NCBI RefSeq assembly: GCF_013423485.1
Contig: NZ_JABFFR010000013.1
Location: 124,001-188,000, forward strand
Source of the DNA: Azospirillum oleiclasticum
GTDB taxonomy: Bacteria; Pseudomonadota; Alphaproteobacteria; Azospirillales; Azospirillaceae
Reading direction: 5' to 3'
Length of the DNA: 64,000 bases
Below the pieces are notes generated by a model, which saw only the letters and a program-made list of their open reading frames with translations, made no database searches and was not told where the DNA came from. The translations under genes were made by a program, and so were the position numbers. This document shows positions 19,510 to 29,600 of the stretch, piece after piece. How positions within the stretch are numbered: the first letter of the stretch is position 1; every line of letters begins with the position of its first letter.

Positions 19510-19887
19510 ATGCAGGTGGACAACAAGCTTCTCGACGATCTCGCCCGTGTGGCCGGTGGGGCGCTCGGCGCCCTCTCCAACCTTCGGGAGGAGGCGGAGG
19601 CGCAGATGCGCCAGCAGTTCGAGCGGATCCTGTCCCGCATGGACGTCGTGAGCCGGGAGGAGCACGAGGCCGTCCGCGCCATCGCGGCCAAGGCCCGCGA
19701 GGAGCAGGAGGCGCTGACCGAGCGCGTGATCGCGCTGGAGGCCACCGTCGCCACCCTGCTGGCCGACCGCACCCTGCTGCACGAGGAAGCCGGCCCGCGC
19801 CGGCGCGCGGCCGGCCATGGCGCGAAGCCCGCGGCGGACGAACCGCCCGCCGCGCCGACCACCGTTCCGCCCGCCGCCGCGCCCTGA
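19510..19887 (+). CDS. UbiK-like accessory factor (BMFP domain)
   Basis: 125 residues. The N-terminal 85 residues form a coiled coil of the BMFP/YqiC type: LLDDLARVAGGALGALSNLREEAEAQMRQQFERILSRMDVVSREEHEAVRAIAAKARE. This is followed by a short Pro/Ala-rich tail. In E. coli UbiK trimers link the soluble Ubi complex to lipids for ubiquinone synthesis. The start ATG 19510 fits the domain; longer readings add a low-complexity, unrelated N-terminus. No other ubi gene is in the window. Confidence 0.8.
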   Translation: MQVDNKLLDDLARVAGGALGALSNLREEAEAQMRQQFERILSRMDVVSREEHEAVRAIAAKAREEQEALTERVIALEATVATLLADRTLLHEEAGPRRRAAGHGAKPAADEPPAAPTTVPPAAAP

Positions 19888-20056
19888 CCGGCCGCAACCC
19901 GGTGGCGGCCCATTATCCGGTTGCGCCCGCCGCCGGGCTTTGGCACGTTGCCTTCGGTAGTAGCCCCCTGGTCGAAGACCACCAAATGTCGGGGCGACGC
20001 CCTGATGGCCTTGGGGGAAGTGCCGTCCACCGCGCCTTCAAAGGAGGACGCCCGCC

Positions 20057-20560
20057 ATGTCGGCTGTCGCCGTCGAGACCACCCAATCCTCCCACAACCC
20101 CCTGGATATCGTGGAGGAGATCGTCACGGCCAACGAGTGGCCGTTCGAGCGCGCCAGCGACGACGAGCTGATCGTCGAGATCGGCGGCCGGTGGTGCGAC
20201 TATCGGCTCTATTTCGTGTGGCAGCCGGACATCAGCGCGATGCAGTTCTCCTGCCAGTTCGACATGAAGGTCCAGCCGAACCGCCGCACCCCGGTGAACG
20301 ACCTGCTGGCGGAGGTGAACACCCGCCTGTGGCTCGGCCATTTCGACGTGTGTGCGGAGGAGAACACCCCGATGTTCCGCCAGACCACCCTGCTGCGCGG
20401 CTCGCGCGGGGCGTCGGTGGAGCAGCTCGAGGACCTCGTGGAGATCGCCCTGTCGGAGTGCGAGCGCTTCTATCCCGCCTTCCAGTTCGTGATCTGGGGC
20501 GGCAAGTCGGCCAGCGAGGCGGTCTCCGCCGCCATCCTCGACACCGCCGGAGAGGCCTGA
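20057..20560 (+). CDS. YbjN-domain protein
   Basis: 167 residues, soluble. It fits the YbjN family: NPLDIVEEIVTANEWPFERASDDELIVEIGGRWCDYRLYFVWQPD, with an alternating alpha/beta layout like T3SS chaperones. The molecular role is unknown; in alphaproteobacteria the gene commonly sits just before proC, as here (five-base gap). AAAGGAGG precedes the ATG at a good distance. Confidence 0.85.
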   Translation: MSAVAVETTQSSHNPLDIVEEIVTANEWPFERASDDELIVEIGGRWCDYRLYFVWQPDISAMQFSCQFDMKVQPNRRTPVNDLLAEVNTRLWLGHFDVCAEENTPMFRQTTLLRGSRGASVEQLEDLVEIALSECERFYPAFQFVIWGGKSASEAVSAAILDTAGEA

Positions 20561-20565
20561 CCGCC

Positions 20566-21375
20566 ATGGGCGTGGCGCTTCTGCTGGTCGGATGCGGCAA
20601 GATGGGCGGCGCCATGCTGGACGGCTGGCTGGCCGCCGGCACCGTGTCGCGCGTGGTGGTGGTCGAGCCGGCGGGACTGCCGGCCGCGCTGGCCGGAAAG
20701 CCGGGTGTCAGCGCCGCCGCCGGCCCGCAGGACCTCCCGGACGGCTTCGCGCCCGATGTGGTGGTGCTGGCGGTGAAGCCGCAGGTGATGGAGTCGGTGC
20801 TGCCGGGCTATGCGCCGCTCGCCGCGGGCGGGGCGGTGTTCCTGTCCATCGCCGCCGGCAAGACCATCGGCTTCTTCGAACGGCATCTGGGGGTAGGGAC
20901 CGCCATCGTTCGCGCCATGCCCAACACCCCCGCGGCCATCGGCCGCGGCTTCAGCGTGGCTGTGCCCAACCCCAAGGTGACCGAGGAGCAGCGCGCGCTC
21001 TGCGGCGCGCTGCTCGCCGCCGCGGGCGAGGTGGCCTGGACCGATGACGAGGCGGCCATGGACGCCGTCACCGCCGTGTCGGGCAGCGGCCCCGCCTATG
21101 TCTTCCATCTGGTGGAGGCGCTGGCCGCCGCTGGCGTGGAGGCCGGGCTGCCAGCCGATCTGGCGATGCGCATGGCGCGCGCCACCGTGTCCGGTGCCGG
21201 CGAGCTTCTGCACCGCACCGACACCCCCGCCGCCGACCTGCGCAAGGCTGTGACCAGCCCCAACGGCACCACGCAGGCGGCGCTGGAGGTGCTGATGGGT
21301 GACGGCGGGCTCACCCCACTGATGGGCCGCGCGGTGGCCGCGGCGGCGGCGCGGTCGCGGGAACTGGCGTCTTGA
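20566..21375 (+). CDS. proC: Pyrroline-5-carboxylate reductase
   Basis: 269 residues. It catalyses the last step of proline synthesis with NAD(P)H. The N-terminal Rossmann motif is LLVGCGKMGGAM, followed by VVLAVKPQVM, IVRAMPNTPAAIGRG, and the C-terminal dimer/active-site segment VSGSGPAYVFHLVEAL with SPNGTTQAALEVL. Start ATG 20566. The stop overlaps the start of the ybaK-like gene (TTGA), indicating coupling. Confidence 0.96.
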   Translation: MGVALLLVGCGKMGGAMLDGWLAAGTVSRVVVVEPAGLPAALAGKPGVSAAAGPQDLPDGFAPDVVVLAVKPQVMESVLPGYAPLAAGGAVFLSIAAGKTIGFFERHLGVGTAIVRAMPNTPAAIGRGFSVAVPNPKVTEEQRALCGALLAAAGEVAWTDDEAAMDAVTAVSGSGPAYVFHLVEALAAAGVEAGLPADLAMRMARATVSGAGELLHRTDTPAADLRKAVTSPNGTTQAALEVLMGDGGLTPLMGRAVAAAAARSRELAS

Positions 21376-21854
21376 CCGATCTTACCCCCTCCGCCCGGCA
21401 CTTCCAGGAGGTGCTGGACGGCATCGGGCTCGGCCACCGGGTGGTGGAGCATAGCGACAGCACCCGCACGTCGGAGGATGCGGCGGCGGCCATCGGCTGT
21501 ACCGTGGCCCAGATCGCCAAATCGCTGATCTTCCGCGGCAAGGAGAGCGGGCGGCCGGTGCTGGTGATCGCCAGCGGCGTCAACCGTGTGGACGAGAAGG
21601 CGGTCGGCCGCCTGATCGGGGAGAAGATCGAGCGCGCCGACCCCGGGTTCGTGCGGGAGAAGACCGGCTACGCCATCGGCGGCGTGCCCCCCATCGGGCA
21701 TGCCGAGCCGCCGCTGGTGCTGATCGACGCGGATCTGGCTGTCCTGGAGACGATATGGGCCGCCGCCGGCACGCCCAACGCCGTCTTCCGCCTGACCCCG
21801 GCCGAGCTGGTCAGCATGACCGGGGGACGGGTGGAGACGGTGCGGAAGGGCTGA
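21372..21854 (+). CDS. YbaK/EbsC-family aminoacyl-tRNA deacylase-like protein
   Basis: 160 residues. The YbaK fold is recognisable: CTVAQIAKSLIFRG, VLVIASGVNRVDEKAVGRLIG (the conserved lysine region), and GYAIGGVPPIGH, the substrate-pocket loop. Homologues hydrolyse mischarged Cys-, Ala- or Ser-tRNAs; specificity is not readable here. The start is TTG 21372, overlapping the proC stop. It is convergent with the small RTX gene three bases away. Confidence 0.9.
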   Translation: MTDLTPSARHFQEVLDGIGLGHRVVEHSDSTRTSEDAAAAIGCTVAQIAKSLIFRGKESGRPVLVIASGVNRVDEKAVGRLIGEKIERADPGFVREKTGYAIGGVPPIGHAEPPLVLIDADLAVLETIWAAAGTPNAVFRLTPAELVSMTGGRVETVRKG

Positions 21855-21857
21855 GCC

Positions 21858-22613
21858 TCAGCCCACCGTGAACAGCGCGCTCGACACGCTGCGGCTGGAG
21901 ACGCCGACCAGCGTCACGTCGTCGGTCAGGCCGAAGCGCACCACGGCGTTCCCGGCGCGGTCGTCGCGCACGCTCCAGCCCATGCCGGCGTCGATGCGGA
22001 TGCGGTCGCCCTCGGCGATGCTGAAATCCTCGATCGTGTCGCGCCCGCAGCCGCGGGAGAAGTCGAAGACGTCGGCCCCGGTGCCGCCGAACAGCGTGTC
22101 GCGCCCGGTGCCGCCGATCAGCAGGTCGTCGCCGCCGCCTCCCTGGAGCACATCCTCCCCGGCGAGACCGGACAGGGTGTTGGCGCTGTCGTTGCCGACG
22201 ATCCGGTTGTCCAGCCCGTTGCCGGTGCCGTTTGTGGCGCTCTCCAGCAGCGTCAGGTTCTCCACCTGGTCGGGCAGGGTGGCGCTGATCCAGGCGCGCA
22301 CTTCGTCGGTGCCGCCGAAGCGGTTCTCGATGATGCGGTCGTAGGGGTTGTCGTAATAGTAGACGTCGTTGCCGCTGCCGCCGATCATCCGGTCGATGCC
22401 GGCCCCGCCGTCCAGCAGGTCGTTGCCGGAGCCGCCCAGCAGGATGTCGTTGCCATAGCCGCCGATCATGTCGTCGTTGCCGCGCAAGCCGGCCAATATG
22501 TCGTTGCCGTCCTTCCCGTCCAGGAAGTCATAGTCCTGGTTGCCGACCATCAGGTCGGACCCGCTGGTGCCGAACAGCCAATTGATGATGTTGCTGCCGA
22601 AGATGAAGGCCAT
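21858..22613 (-). CDS. Small RTX calcium-binding protein
   Basis: 251 residues. Several nonapeptide repeats of the GGxGxDxLx kind (GGYGNDILLGGSGNDLLDGGAGIDRMIGGSGND) occur in two blocks, separated by an IENRFGGTDEVRAWISATLPDQVENLTLL linker that recurs in other RTX proteins. The tail (ADVFDF ... DTIEDFSIAEGDRIRIDA) looks like a type I secretion signal region. No enzyme domain is present. RTX repeats fold on calcium after export. No T1SS ABC/MFP genes are nearby. The same linker type is found in the large GH26-like RTX protein 4 kb away. Confidence 0.88.
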   Translation of the reverse strand: MAFIFGSNIINWLFGTSGSDLMVGNQDYDFLDGKDGNDILAGLRGNDDMIGGYGNDILLGGSGNDLLDGGAGIDRMIGGSGNDVYYYDNPYDRIIENRFGGTDEVRAWISATLPDQVENLTLLESATNGTGNGLDNRIVGNDSANTLSGLAGEDVLQGGGGDDLLIGGTGRDTLFGGTGADVFDFSRGCGRDTIEDFSIAEGDRIRIDAGMGWSVRDDRAGNAVVRFGLTDDVTLVGVSSRSVSSALFTVG

Positions 22614-22755
22614 GGTCGCTTCCTCCGCTTTATGGGCTCGGATCGTGCGACCTTGTTTTAAATTTCGTTTGAACCTTCGTCCCGGTGGCGGACGGCGATC
22701 ATCCCGACACGTTCGTGGGCGATTTCACGGCCCGCCATTCGGGCCGGTGGCTACC

Positions 22756-22796
22756 ACCACCATCGATCGGGGATGAGCGCCCCGATCGATGGTGGT
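22756..22796. terminator. Long perfect hairpin downstream of RNase J gene
   Basis: A 17-bp perfect inverted repeat (arms 22756-22772 and 22780-22796, 7-base loop) begins 11 bases after the RNase J-like stop, on its 3' side. It has no U-tract. It may act as a 3'-end stabiliser or terminator for the RNase J mRNA. Confidence 0.5.
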
Positions 22797-22807
22797 AGGT
22801 GCGCGCT

Positions 22808-24304
22808 CTACGCGGCCATCAACAGGGCGCCGGCGACCGGCTCGACGTCGACCATCTCCCACGGGATGATGGCGCGGCCGTCGTCGGCGAGGCGCTTGGG
22901 CTCCACGCGGCCCACGACGCTGCTGCCCGCCGCCGACAGGCGGATCAGGTCACCGTCCTCCGGCACGATGGCACGCTCCACACCGCAGGAGCGGGCGAGG
23001 CGGGCGTGCTCCTCCAGATGCTCGATGGTGCCGTGGACCGGCACCGCGAAGCGCGGCCGCACCAGATCGTACATGCGACGCAGGTCGTCCCGCTTCGGGT
23101 GGCCGGAGACGTGCACGGGCGCCTCGGCCGGCGTCACCACCTCGACCCCCAGGGACCGCAGATGGGCGTGCACGGCGCCGATGTGGTCCTCGTTGCCCGG
23201 AATGGTGCGGGCGGAGAAGATGGCGGTGTCGCCACGCTCCAGCCACAGCTCCCGGTGGTCGTTGCGGGCGATGCGGCTGAGTGCGGCCCGCTCCTCGCCC
23301 TGGCTGCCGGTGCACAGCAGCACGAGGTTGCGCCGGTCGGTCCAGGACGCCTCCTTCATGCTGAGGAAGTCGGGGAGCCCGTCCATAAAGCCGCAGGCAC
23401 GCGCCGCCTTCTCCATCCGCAGGAATGAGCGGCCGACCAGCACGACCTTGCGGTCGTTGGCCTTGGCGGCCTCCAGCACGGCGCGCATGCGCGCCACGTT
23501 GCTGGCGAAGCCGGTGACGGCGATGGCGCCCTTGCGGCCGCGGAACGCCTCGATCAGTCCGGCGCGCGCCTCGGCTTCCGAGCCGGTGGCGCCGTCCACA
23601 TTGGCGTTGGTGCTGTCGCACAGCATCGCCAGCACCCCCTCGTCGCCCAACCGCTTCAGGGCGGCGATGTCGGCGGTGACGCCGACCAGCGGGTTGGGGT
23701 CGAACTTCCAGTCGCCGGTGTGCAGTACCGTGCCCGCCCCGGTGCGGATGGCCAGCGCCACCGGCTCGGGGATGGAGTGGGTCATGGCGATGCTCTCGAT
23801 CCGGAAGGGACCGACATCGAAGCGGGCGCCCACCTCGAACACGCGGATGCGCACGTCGCGCGCTGTGCCCTTCTCCTTCAGCCGGTCGCGCACCACGTGG
23901 GCGGCGAAGGGCGTGACCCAGATCGGGCAGGTCAGGCGCGGCCACAGATGGTGGATGGCGCCGATGTGGTCCTCGTGCGCGTGGGTGACCACGAGCCCGA
24001 CCACATCCTCCATCCGCTCCTCGATGAAGCTGGGGTCCACCATGATGGCGTTGATGCCCGGCGCCTCGTCGCCCGGGAAGGCGACGCCGGCGTCCACGAT
24101 CAGCCATTTCCCGGCGTGACCGTACAGCGCCATGTTCATCCCGATGCGGGAGCAGCCGCCAAGCGGCAGGAAGAGCACTTCGTCGGCTCCGGGAACCGGG
24201 CCTGGAACGGCGCGGCGGGGAGCGGTTTCGGTCAACGACCGCGGTCCGATGTTACGGCCACGGCCCTGCGGCGCCACGCGCCGCCGTTTCTTCTCAACGA
24301 TCAT
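22808..24304 (-). CDS. RNase J-like metallo-beta-lactamase/beta-CASP nuclease, short form
   Basis: 498 residues. The metallo-beta-lactamase core has HAHEDH (108-113), LHTGDWKFDP and the beta-CASP helices (ESCDSTNA-like LCDSTNANVDGATGSEAE, FASNVARMRAVLEAA, CTGSQGEERAALSRIA, SGHPKRDDLRRMYDLVRPRFAVPVHG). These identify an RNase J-type 5'-exonuclease/endonuclease acting on mRNA and rRNA. About 40 residues precede the core, and the C-terminal dimerisation domain of typical RNase J (about 550 residues) appears to be missing. It may be a second, specialised paralogue. The start is ATG 24304; a basic N-terminus (MIVEKKRRR) follows. Confidence 0.85.
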   Translation of the reverse strand: MIVEKKRRRVAPQGRGRNIGPRSLTETAPRRAVPGPVPGADEVLFLPLGGCSRIGMNMALYGHAGKWLIVDAGVAFPGDEAPGINAIMVDPSFIEERMEDVVGLVVTHAHEDHIGAIHHLWPRLTCPIWVTPFAAHVVRDRLKEKGTARDVRIRVFEVGARFDVGPFRIESIAMTHSIPEPVALAIRTGAGTVLHTGDWKFDPNPLVGVTADIAALKRLGDEGVLAMLCDSTNANVDGATGSEAEARAGLIEAFRGRKGAIAVTGFASNVARMRAVLEAAKANDRKVVLVGRSFLRMEKAARACGFMDGLPDFLSMKEASWTDRRNLVLLCTGSQGEERAALSRIARNDHRELWLERGDTAIFSARTIPGNEDHIGAVHAHLRSLGVEVVTPAEAPVHVSGHPKRDDLRRMYDLVRPRFAVPVHGTIEHLEEHARLARSCGVERAIVPEDGDLIRLSAAGSSVVGRVEPKRLADDGRAIIPWEMVDVEPVAGALLMAA

Positions 24305-24646
24305 CCGGTCTTTCGACTGTCAAAGGGCCGGCATTCGACGCTGCCGGACGGGCGTGCACCAGGGAGAGGTGCGGAAAGGGAAGACAGGCGCGCAGGGAAC
24401 AGGTGGCGCCCATCGCCGCTCTGGCGAGGGACCGGCCGGCATCCGTCCAGGGTCCTGTCGATGGAAGTCAGGGAAACGAAAATCAAGGAAACCGCAGCAC
24501 TCGTCGTGTGTGTCGACACGTCCGGAGGGTCGGGATCCCGCAAGTCATGTCCTTCGTGAACCCAATATGGTGCAACGCACCGCATCTTGCAAGGGTTACG
24601 CGAAGGGCAACCGACGCCGGGTCCGATCCACGGCGTGTGAGCGTCG
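24305..24646. other. 342-base intergenic region upstream of RNase J-like gene
   Basis: This stretch separates the RNase J-like start from the end of the GGDEF/EAL gene. A short palindrome (GTGTCGACAC-type, near 24511) is visible, but no convincing gene, promoter pair or conserved RNA was seen. Confidence 0.4.
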
Positions 24647-26428
24647 TCAGCCGGCGACGGGCGCCGGCTGCTGCTTGCGGATCAGCGCCGCGAAGTCGGC
24701 GGGGAGCATGGGGCGGCCGAACAGATAGCCTTGGAGAAGGTCGCAGCCGACCGACTTCAGGAAGTCCTGCTGCTCCGGCGTCTCCACCCCTTCGGCCACG
24801 ACGACCAGCCCCAGCCCGTGCGCCATGCCGACCGCGGCCCGGACGAGCGCCGCGTTCTTGGTGTTTTCCGGCACGTCCTCGACGAAGCAGCGGTCGATCT
24901 TCAGCTTCGCCACGGGGAGCTGCTGCACGTAGCTGAGCGAAGAGTAGCCGGAGCCGAAATCATCGATGGCGGCAATCACCCCGATCGCCGCCAGCTCGGC
25001 GATGGTGCGCACGGCGGCTTTGAGGTCGCGCACCGCCGCCTGTTCGGTGATCTCCAGCCCCAGCCGCTTCTCCAGCCCGGGATGGCCCTCCAGCAGTTCG
25101 GCCAGCCGGTGGGTGAGGTTGCCGCGCAGGAACTGCTGGCCGGAAATGTTGATGAAGACCCGGCTGGGCAGCACGCCTTCGACCAGCCACGCCGCCATCT
25201 GGGCGACCACCGCCGTCAGAACCCAGTCGGTGATGGGGACGATCAGGCCGGATTCCTCCGCCACGGGGATGAACTCGGCGGGAGAGACGGGGCCGAGCTG
25301 GTTGTGGGTCCAACGCAGCAGGGCCTCGGCACTCGCCACCCGTCCGGTGACGGCCTCCACGATCGGCTGGTAGACGACGTGCAGCTCCCTGCGCTCGATG
25401 GCGTGGGCCAGGTGCATGGTCAGCAGCATGCGCCGGGTGGCCGCCGCCGCCATCTCCGGCGTGTAGAAGCAGACGGAATTGCCGCCGCTGTGCTGCACCG
25501 CCTGGAGCGCCAGCTTGGCCTTGGCGTTCAGATCCTCCACCGTTTGCATGCCGGTGTCGAACAGCGCCGCGCCGATCGACACCCGCAGCCGCACCCAGTG
25601 CCGGTCCGCGTAGATCGAAGCGGTCAGCCGGTCGTGCAGCACGTCGGCCAGCGTCTGGGCCTGCTCGGCCCCCGTGACCCGCGACAGCGCCGCAAACTCG
25701 TCGGCGGCGATGCGGCAGAGGAAGCTGTCCTTGGGCAGCACCTCGGTGACCCGCGCCACCAGCGCCTTCAACGCCGCGTCGCCGACATGGAAGCCGAAGG
25801 CCTCGTTCACGTCGCTGAACTGGTCCACATCCAGGCAGAACAGAGCGTAGCCGTCCTTCTGGTCCGCAGGGTCGAGTCTCGCCAGCACCCCGTCGCATTC
25901 CTCCAGGAAGGCGGTCCGGGTCAGCACGCCGGTCAGCGGGTCGTGGCGGGCGAGATAGCTGACGCGCTGCTCGGCCGCCAGCCGTTCGGAGATGTCGCGC
26001 AGGATCCCGACGAACGCGACCCCGCCGTCCAGCCGGGCGACGCCGACACTGATGTGGATCGGAAACACGGTGCCATCGCGACGCTTGCCCAGGGACTCGC
26101 GGCCGATGCCGACGATCTTCGCACGGCCGGTGGCAAGATAGCTGTCGATGTAGCGGTCGTGGTCGCGTGAGAAGGGCTGCGGCATCAGCCGTGTGACGTT
26201 CGTCCCGATCAACTCCTCGCGCGTGAAACCGAACATCGCGCAGCAGGCTTTGTTGATCGTGTGGATGATGCCGGAGCCGTCGGTGATGATGATTCCATCC
26301 ACGGCCGCGTTCAACAGGGCGCCGACCAACGGATCCGCTTCGATCCGCGCCAGCGCATCCGTCCGCCGGTCGTCGCCGGTTTCCCCGTGCCCGCCGGTCG
26401 TTCGGTCATCGGCCTCTGGAATGGACAC
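24647..26428 (-). CDS. PAS-GGDEF-EAL cyclic-di-GMP enzyme with FixL-type haem-PAS signature
   Basis: 593 residues, cytoplasmic. A PAS domain (about 35-150) closely resembles the FixL haem domain: LMPQPFSRDHDRYIDSYLATG then KIVGIGRES. His90 matches the proximal haem ligand, and Arg110 and Ile105 match the residues that contact bound oxygen, at exact FixL spacing. The GGDEF domain (about 165-325) reads IAADEFAA, so the diguanylate cyclase site is degenerate. The EAL domain (about 340-590) keeps EALLRW, LEITE, DDFGSGYSS, KIDR and EGVET, so phosphodiesterase activity is likely. The layout recalls DosP: an oxygen-controlled c-di-GMP phosphodiesterase. Haem binding is inference from the residues. 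Confidence 0.9.
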   Translation of the reverse strand: MSIPEADDRTTGGHGETGDDRRTDALARIEADPLVGALLNAAVDGIIITDGSGIIHTINKACCAMFGFTREELIGTNVTRLMPQPFSRDHDRYIDSYLATGRAKIVGIGRESLGKRRDGTVFPIHISVGVARLDGGVAFVGILRDISERLAAEQRVSYLARHDPLTGVLTRTAFLEECDGVLARLDPADQKDGYALFCLDVDQFSDVNEAFGFHVGDAALKALVARVTEVLPKDSFLCRIAADEFAALSRVTGAEQAQTLADVLHDRLTASIYADRHWVRLRVSIGAALFDTGMQTVEDLNAKAKLALQAVQHSGGNSVCFYTPEMAAAATRRMLLTMHLAHAIERRELHVVYQPIVEAVTGRVASAEALLRWTHNQLGPVSPAEFIPVAEESGLIVPITDWVLTAVVAQMAAWLVEGVLPSRVFINISGQQFLRGNLTHRLAELLEGHPGLEKRLGLEITEQAAVRDLKAAVRTIAELAAIGVIAAIDDFGSGYSSLSYVQQLPVAKLKIDRCFVEDVPENTKNAALVRAAVGMAHGLGLVVVAEGVETPEQQDFLKSVGCDLLQGYLFGRPMLPADFAALIRKQQPAPVAG

Positions 26429-26683
26429 AGTGATGCCTGCGTTCGTGTTGAATACGTTTCAAGTCTTACCGCCCGCACGGCGGAGTTGTCATTATGAACC
26501 TTCCCCGCCGTATTGCCAGCGTTTCGGCGCAAAACCGGTGCAGGTCAGCCCGGCACCCCATCCGGATCCGCAATGATCACAGGCGGCACCGCCGGACCAC
26601 CCCTATAGTTCCGGGTAATCCGATCGCGGTAATGCGGATGCCCTTCCGGCGCCGCATGCCCGCCATGAGCAGGGGTGATCGCG

Positions 26684-29600
26684 GTGTCCATCTTCGGCGT
26701 GTATGTCGGCAATTCGCCGGCCGCGGTGAACGACTTCGAGACGTGGATGGACCGTCCCGTCGATGCCATCCTGGCCTATGTCGGGCGCAACAACTGGGCG
26801 GACTTCACCGGCAGCGCGTCGTGGGCGGTCCAGCTCTGGGCCAACATCGACCGGCCGGTGCTGTGGTCGGTCCCACTCATCGTCAACAACAGCTCGCTCG
26901 ATGCGGCGGCGCATGGCGACTACAACGCCTATTACCGGCAGGTCGCGCAGTCTCTGGCCGCCAGCCGTCCGCAGGATCCCCTTATCTACGTGCGCACGGG
27001 GTGGGAGTTCAACGGGCAGTGGTTCCCCTGGAAGGCGGCCGGCAAGGAGGAGGCGTACATCGGCGCCTACCGCCAGTTCGTCGACAGCTTCCGCGGGGTG
27101 TCCGACCGCTTCCGCTTCGACTGGTCGCCCAACATCGGCGACCTGGGGATGGACCCCGCGGCGGCCTATCCCGGTGACGCGTACGTCGATGTGATCAGCC
27201 TCGACTTCTACCACAACACCGCCTACGACCCGCGCGATCCGGCCACCGCCTGGAACTACCAGGTCAACCGGCCCTACGGCCTGCGCTGGCACCAGGAGTT
27301 CGCCGCCGCCCACGGCAAGCCGACCGCCTATTCGGAATGGGGCGTCTCCACCAACGACGCGGCACCATACGTGCAAGCCGCCGCCGACTGGTTCGCCGCG
27401 CACGACGTGCTTTACCACGCCTATTGGGACAGCAACGCCGATTACCCCGGCAAGCTCAGCGACGGCCGCAACCCCGCGACCGGTGCCGTGTTCCGGCAGG
27501 AGTTCGGGGTCGACAGCGACCACGCCGTCATCGGCACGGACGGGCCGGACCTGCTGTACGGCACCGATGGCAACGACCATATCGACGGGCGCGGCGGCGC
27601 CGACACCATGGCCGGGGGGGCCGGCAACGACAGCTACGTGGTCGACCGCGGCGACGATGTGATCATCGAGCTGGCCGGCGGCGGCATCGACGGCGTGCGC
27701 AGCCACGCCGCCGCCTACACGCTGCCCGACCACGTGGAGAACCTGACCCTGATGGGGCCGGGCGGGCAGGCGGGGGCCGGCAACGCTCTGGACAACCGCA
27801 TCATCGGCGGCGCCGGTGACGACCTCATCGACGGCGGTGCCGGCAACGACTTCCTGATGGGCGGCGTCGGCAACGACCGCTTCATCATGCACCGCGGCAC
27901 CGGCCGCGACACCATCGCGGATTTCCAGGCGGGGGCCGGCGCCGGCGATGTCCTGGTGCTGGACGGCTACGGCCTCTCCGGCTTCGATCAGGTGCGCGCC
28001 CGGCTGGAGGCGTACGGGTCGGACAGCATCCTGGCCCTGCCCGGCGGTGACGTGGTGGTGTTCCGCGGGCTGGCGCCCGGCGCCTTCGCCGCCGACGATG
28101 TCGCGTTCACCGGCGCGCCACCGGCGCCGCGTCCGGTGTGGTTCCCGGAGGCACCGGAACCGCCGCCCACCGGCGTGCAGTATTCGCGCACCGGCACCGG
28201 CGGCAACGACACGCTGACCGGCGACGACCGCAACGATTTCCTCGACGGCTCCGGCGGTGCGGACACGCTGATCGGCGGACGCGGCCACGACGTGTACGTG
28301 GTGGACCAGGCCGGCGACGTCATCGTCGAGCGGCCGGGGGAGGGCATCGACAGCGTGCAGAGCTGGTCGCGCAGCTACACGCTGCCTGACCACGTGGAGC
28401 ACCTGTCGCTGTTGGCCACCTACGCGCAGACCGGCATCGGCAACGCGCTCGCCAACCGCATCACGGGCGGCGCCGGCAACGACACGCTGATCGGCGGGGC
28501 GGGCGACGACTGGCTGACGGGGCGTGGTGGCAACGACCTGTTCGTGTTCCAGCCCGGCGCCGGGCACGACGTGGTCACGGACTTCAACGCCGGTCCCGGT
28601 GCCGGCGACCAGGTCCGGCTGGACGGGTACGGCCTGGCCGGCTTCGCCGCGGTGCGGGCGGCGATGTCCGCGGTGGGGGAGGGCACCGTGCTGACCCTGC
28701 CGAACGGCGACACCGTGCTGTTCCAGGGCGTCTCCCCCGACCGCTTCGCGATGGACGATTTCGCCTTCGCCGCCGCCGCCAACCGGGCGCCGACCGTCGG
28801 CTCCAACCGCAGCCTGTCCGTGGCGGCAGGGGCGGGGGCCACGGCGCTCGGGCTGGCCCAGCCGACGGATCCCGACGGTGACGCGCTCACCATCGCCGTC
28901 AGCGCCCTGCCGGCCGGCGGCAGCGTCCGCTTCGCCGACGGGCGGGTCGTGGTGGGCGGAACCATCGCCGTCTCCGACCTGCCGGGCCTGACCTTCACGC
29001 CCAACCCAGGCTTCACGGGGGATGCCGGCGTCTTCTCCTACGTCGCCAGCGACGGGCGGGGCGGCAGCGCCGCGCAAGCCCTGCGCCTGTCGGTCGGCAC
29101 GCCGTCCCCGCCGCCGGCTGACTTCGACCCCCTGGCGTACACCGCCGGCTACGCCGACCTGTCCGCGGCCTTCGGCACCAACGCCGCGGCGGCCACCCAG
29201 CATTATCTGACGAACGGACGTGCGGAGGGGCGGCGCATCGATCTCTTCAACCCCGCGTCCTACATGGCCGTCAACCCGGATGTGGCGACAGCCTTCGGCT
29301 TCGACCCGTCGGGTGCGGCCGCGCACTACATCGTCAACGGCCGGGGGGAAGGACGCGTCACCGGTGGGGTGGACATGCTGGAGTACACCGCGGGCTACGC
29401 CGACCTGCGTCAGGCATTCGGTACGAACGAGACGGCCGCCGTGCGCCACTACCTGACGTACGGCAAGGCCGAAGGACGGACGGACCGCTTCGACGGGCTC
29501 GCCTATGTCGCCTCCTACACCGACCTTGCCGCCGCCTTCGGGCCCGACGACCGGGCCGGGGCGCGGCACTTCATCGGGATGGGGGCCGCGGAGGGGCGCA

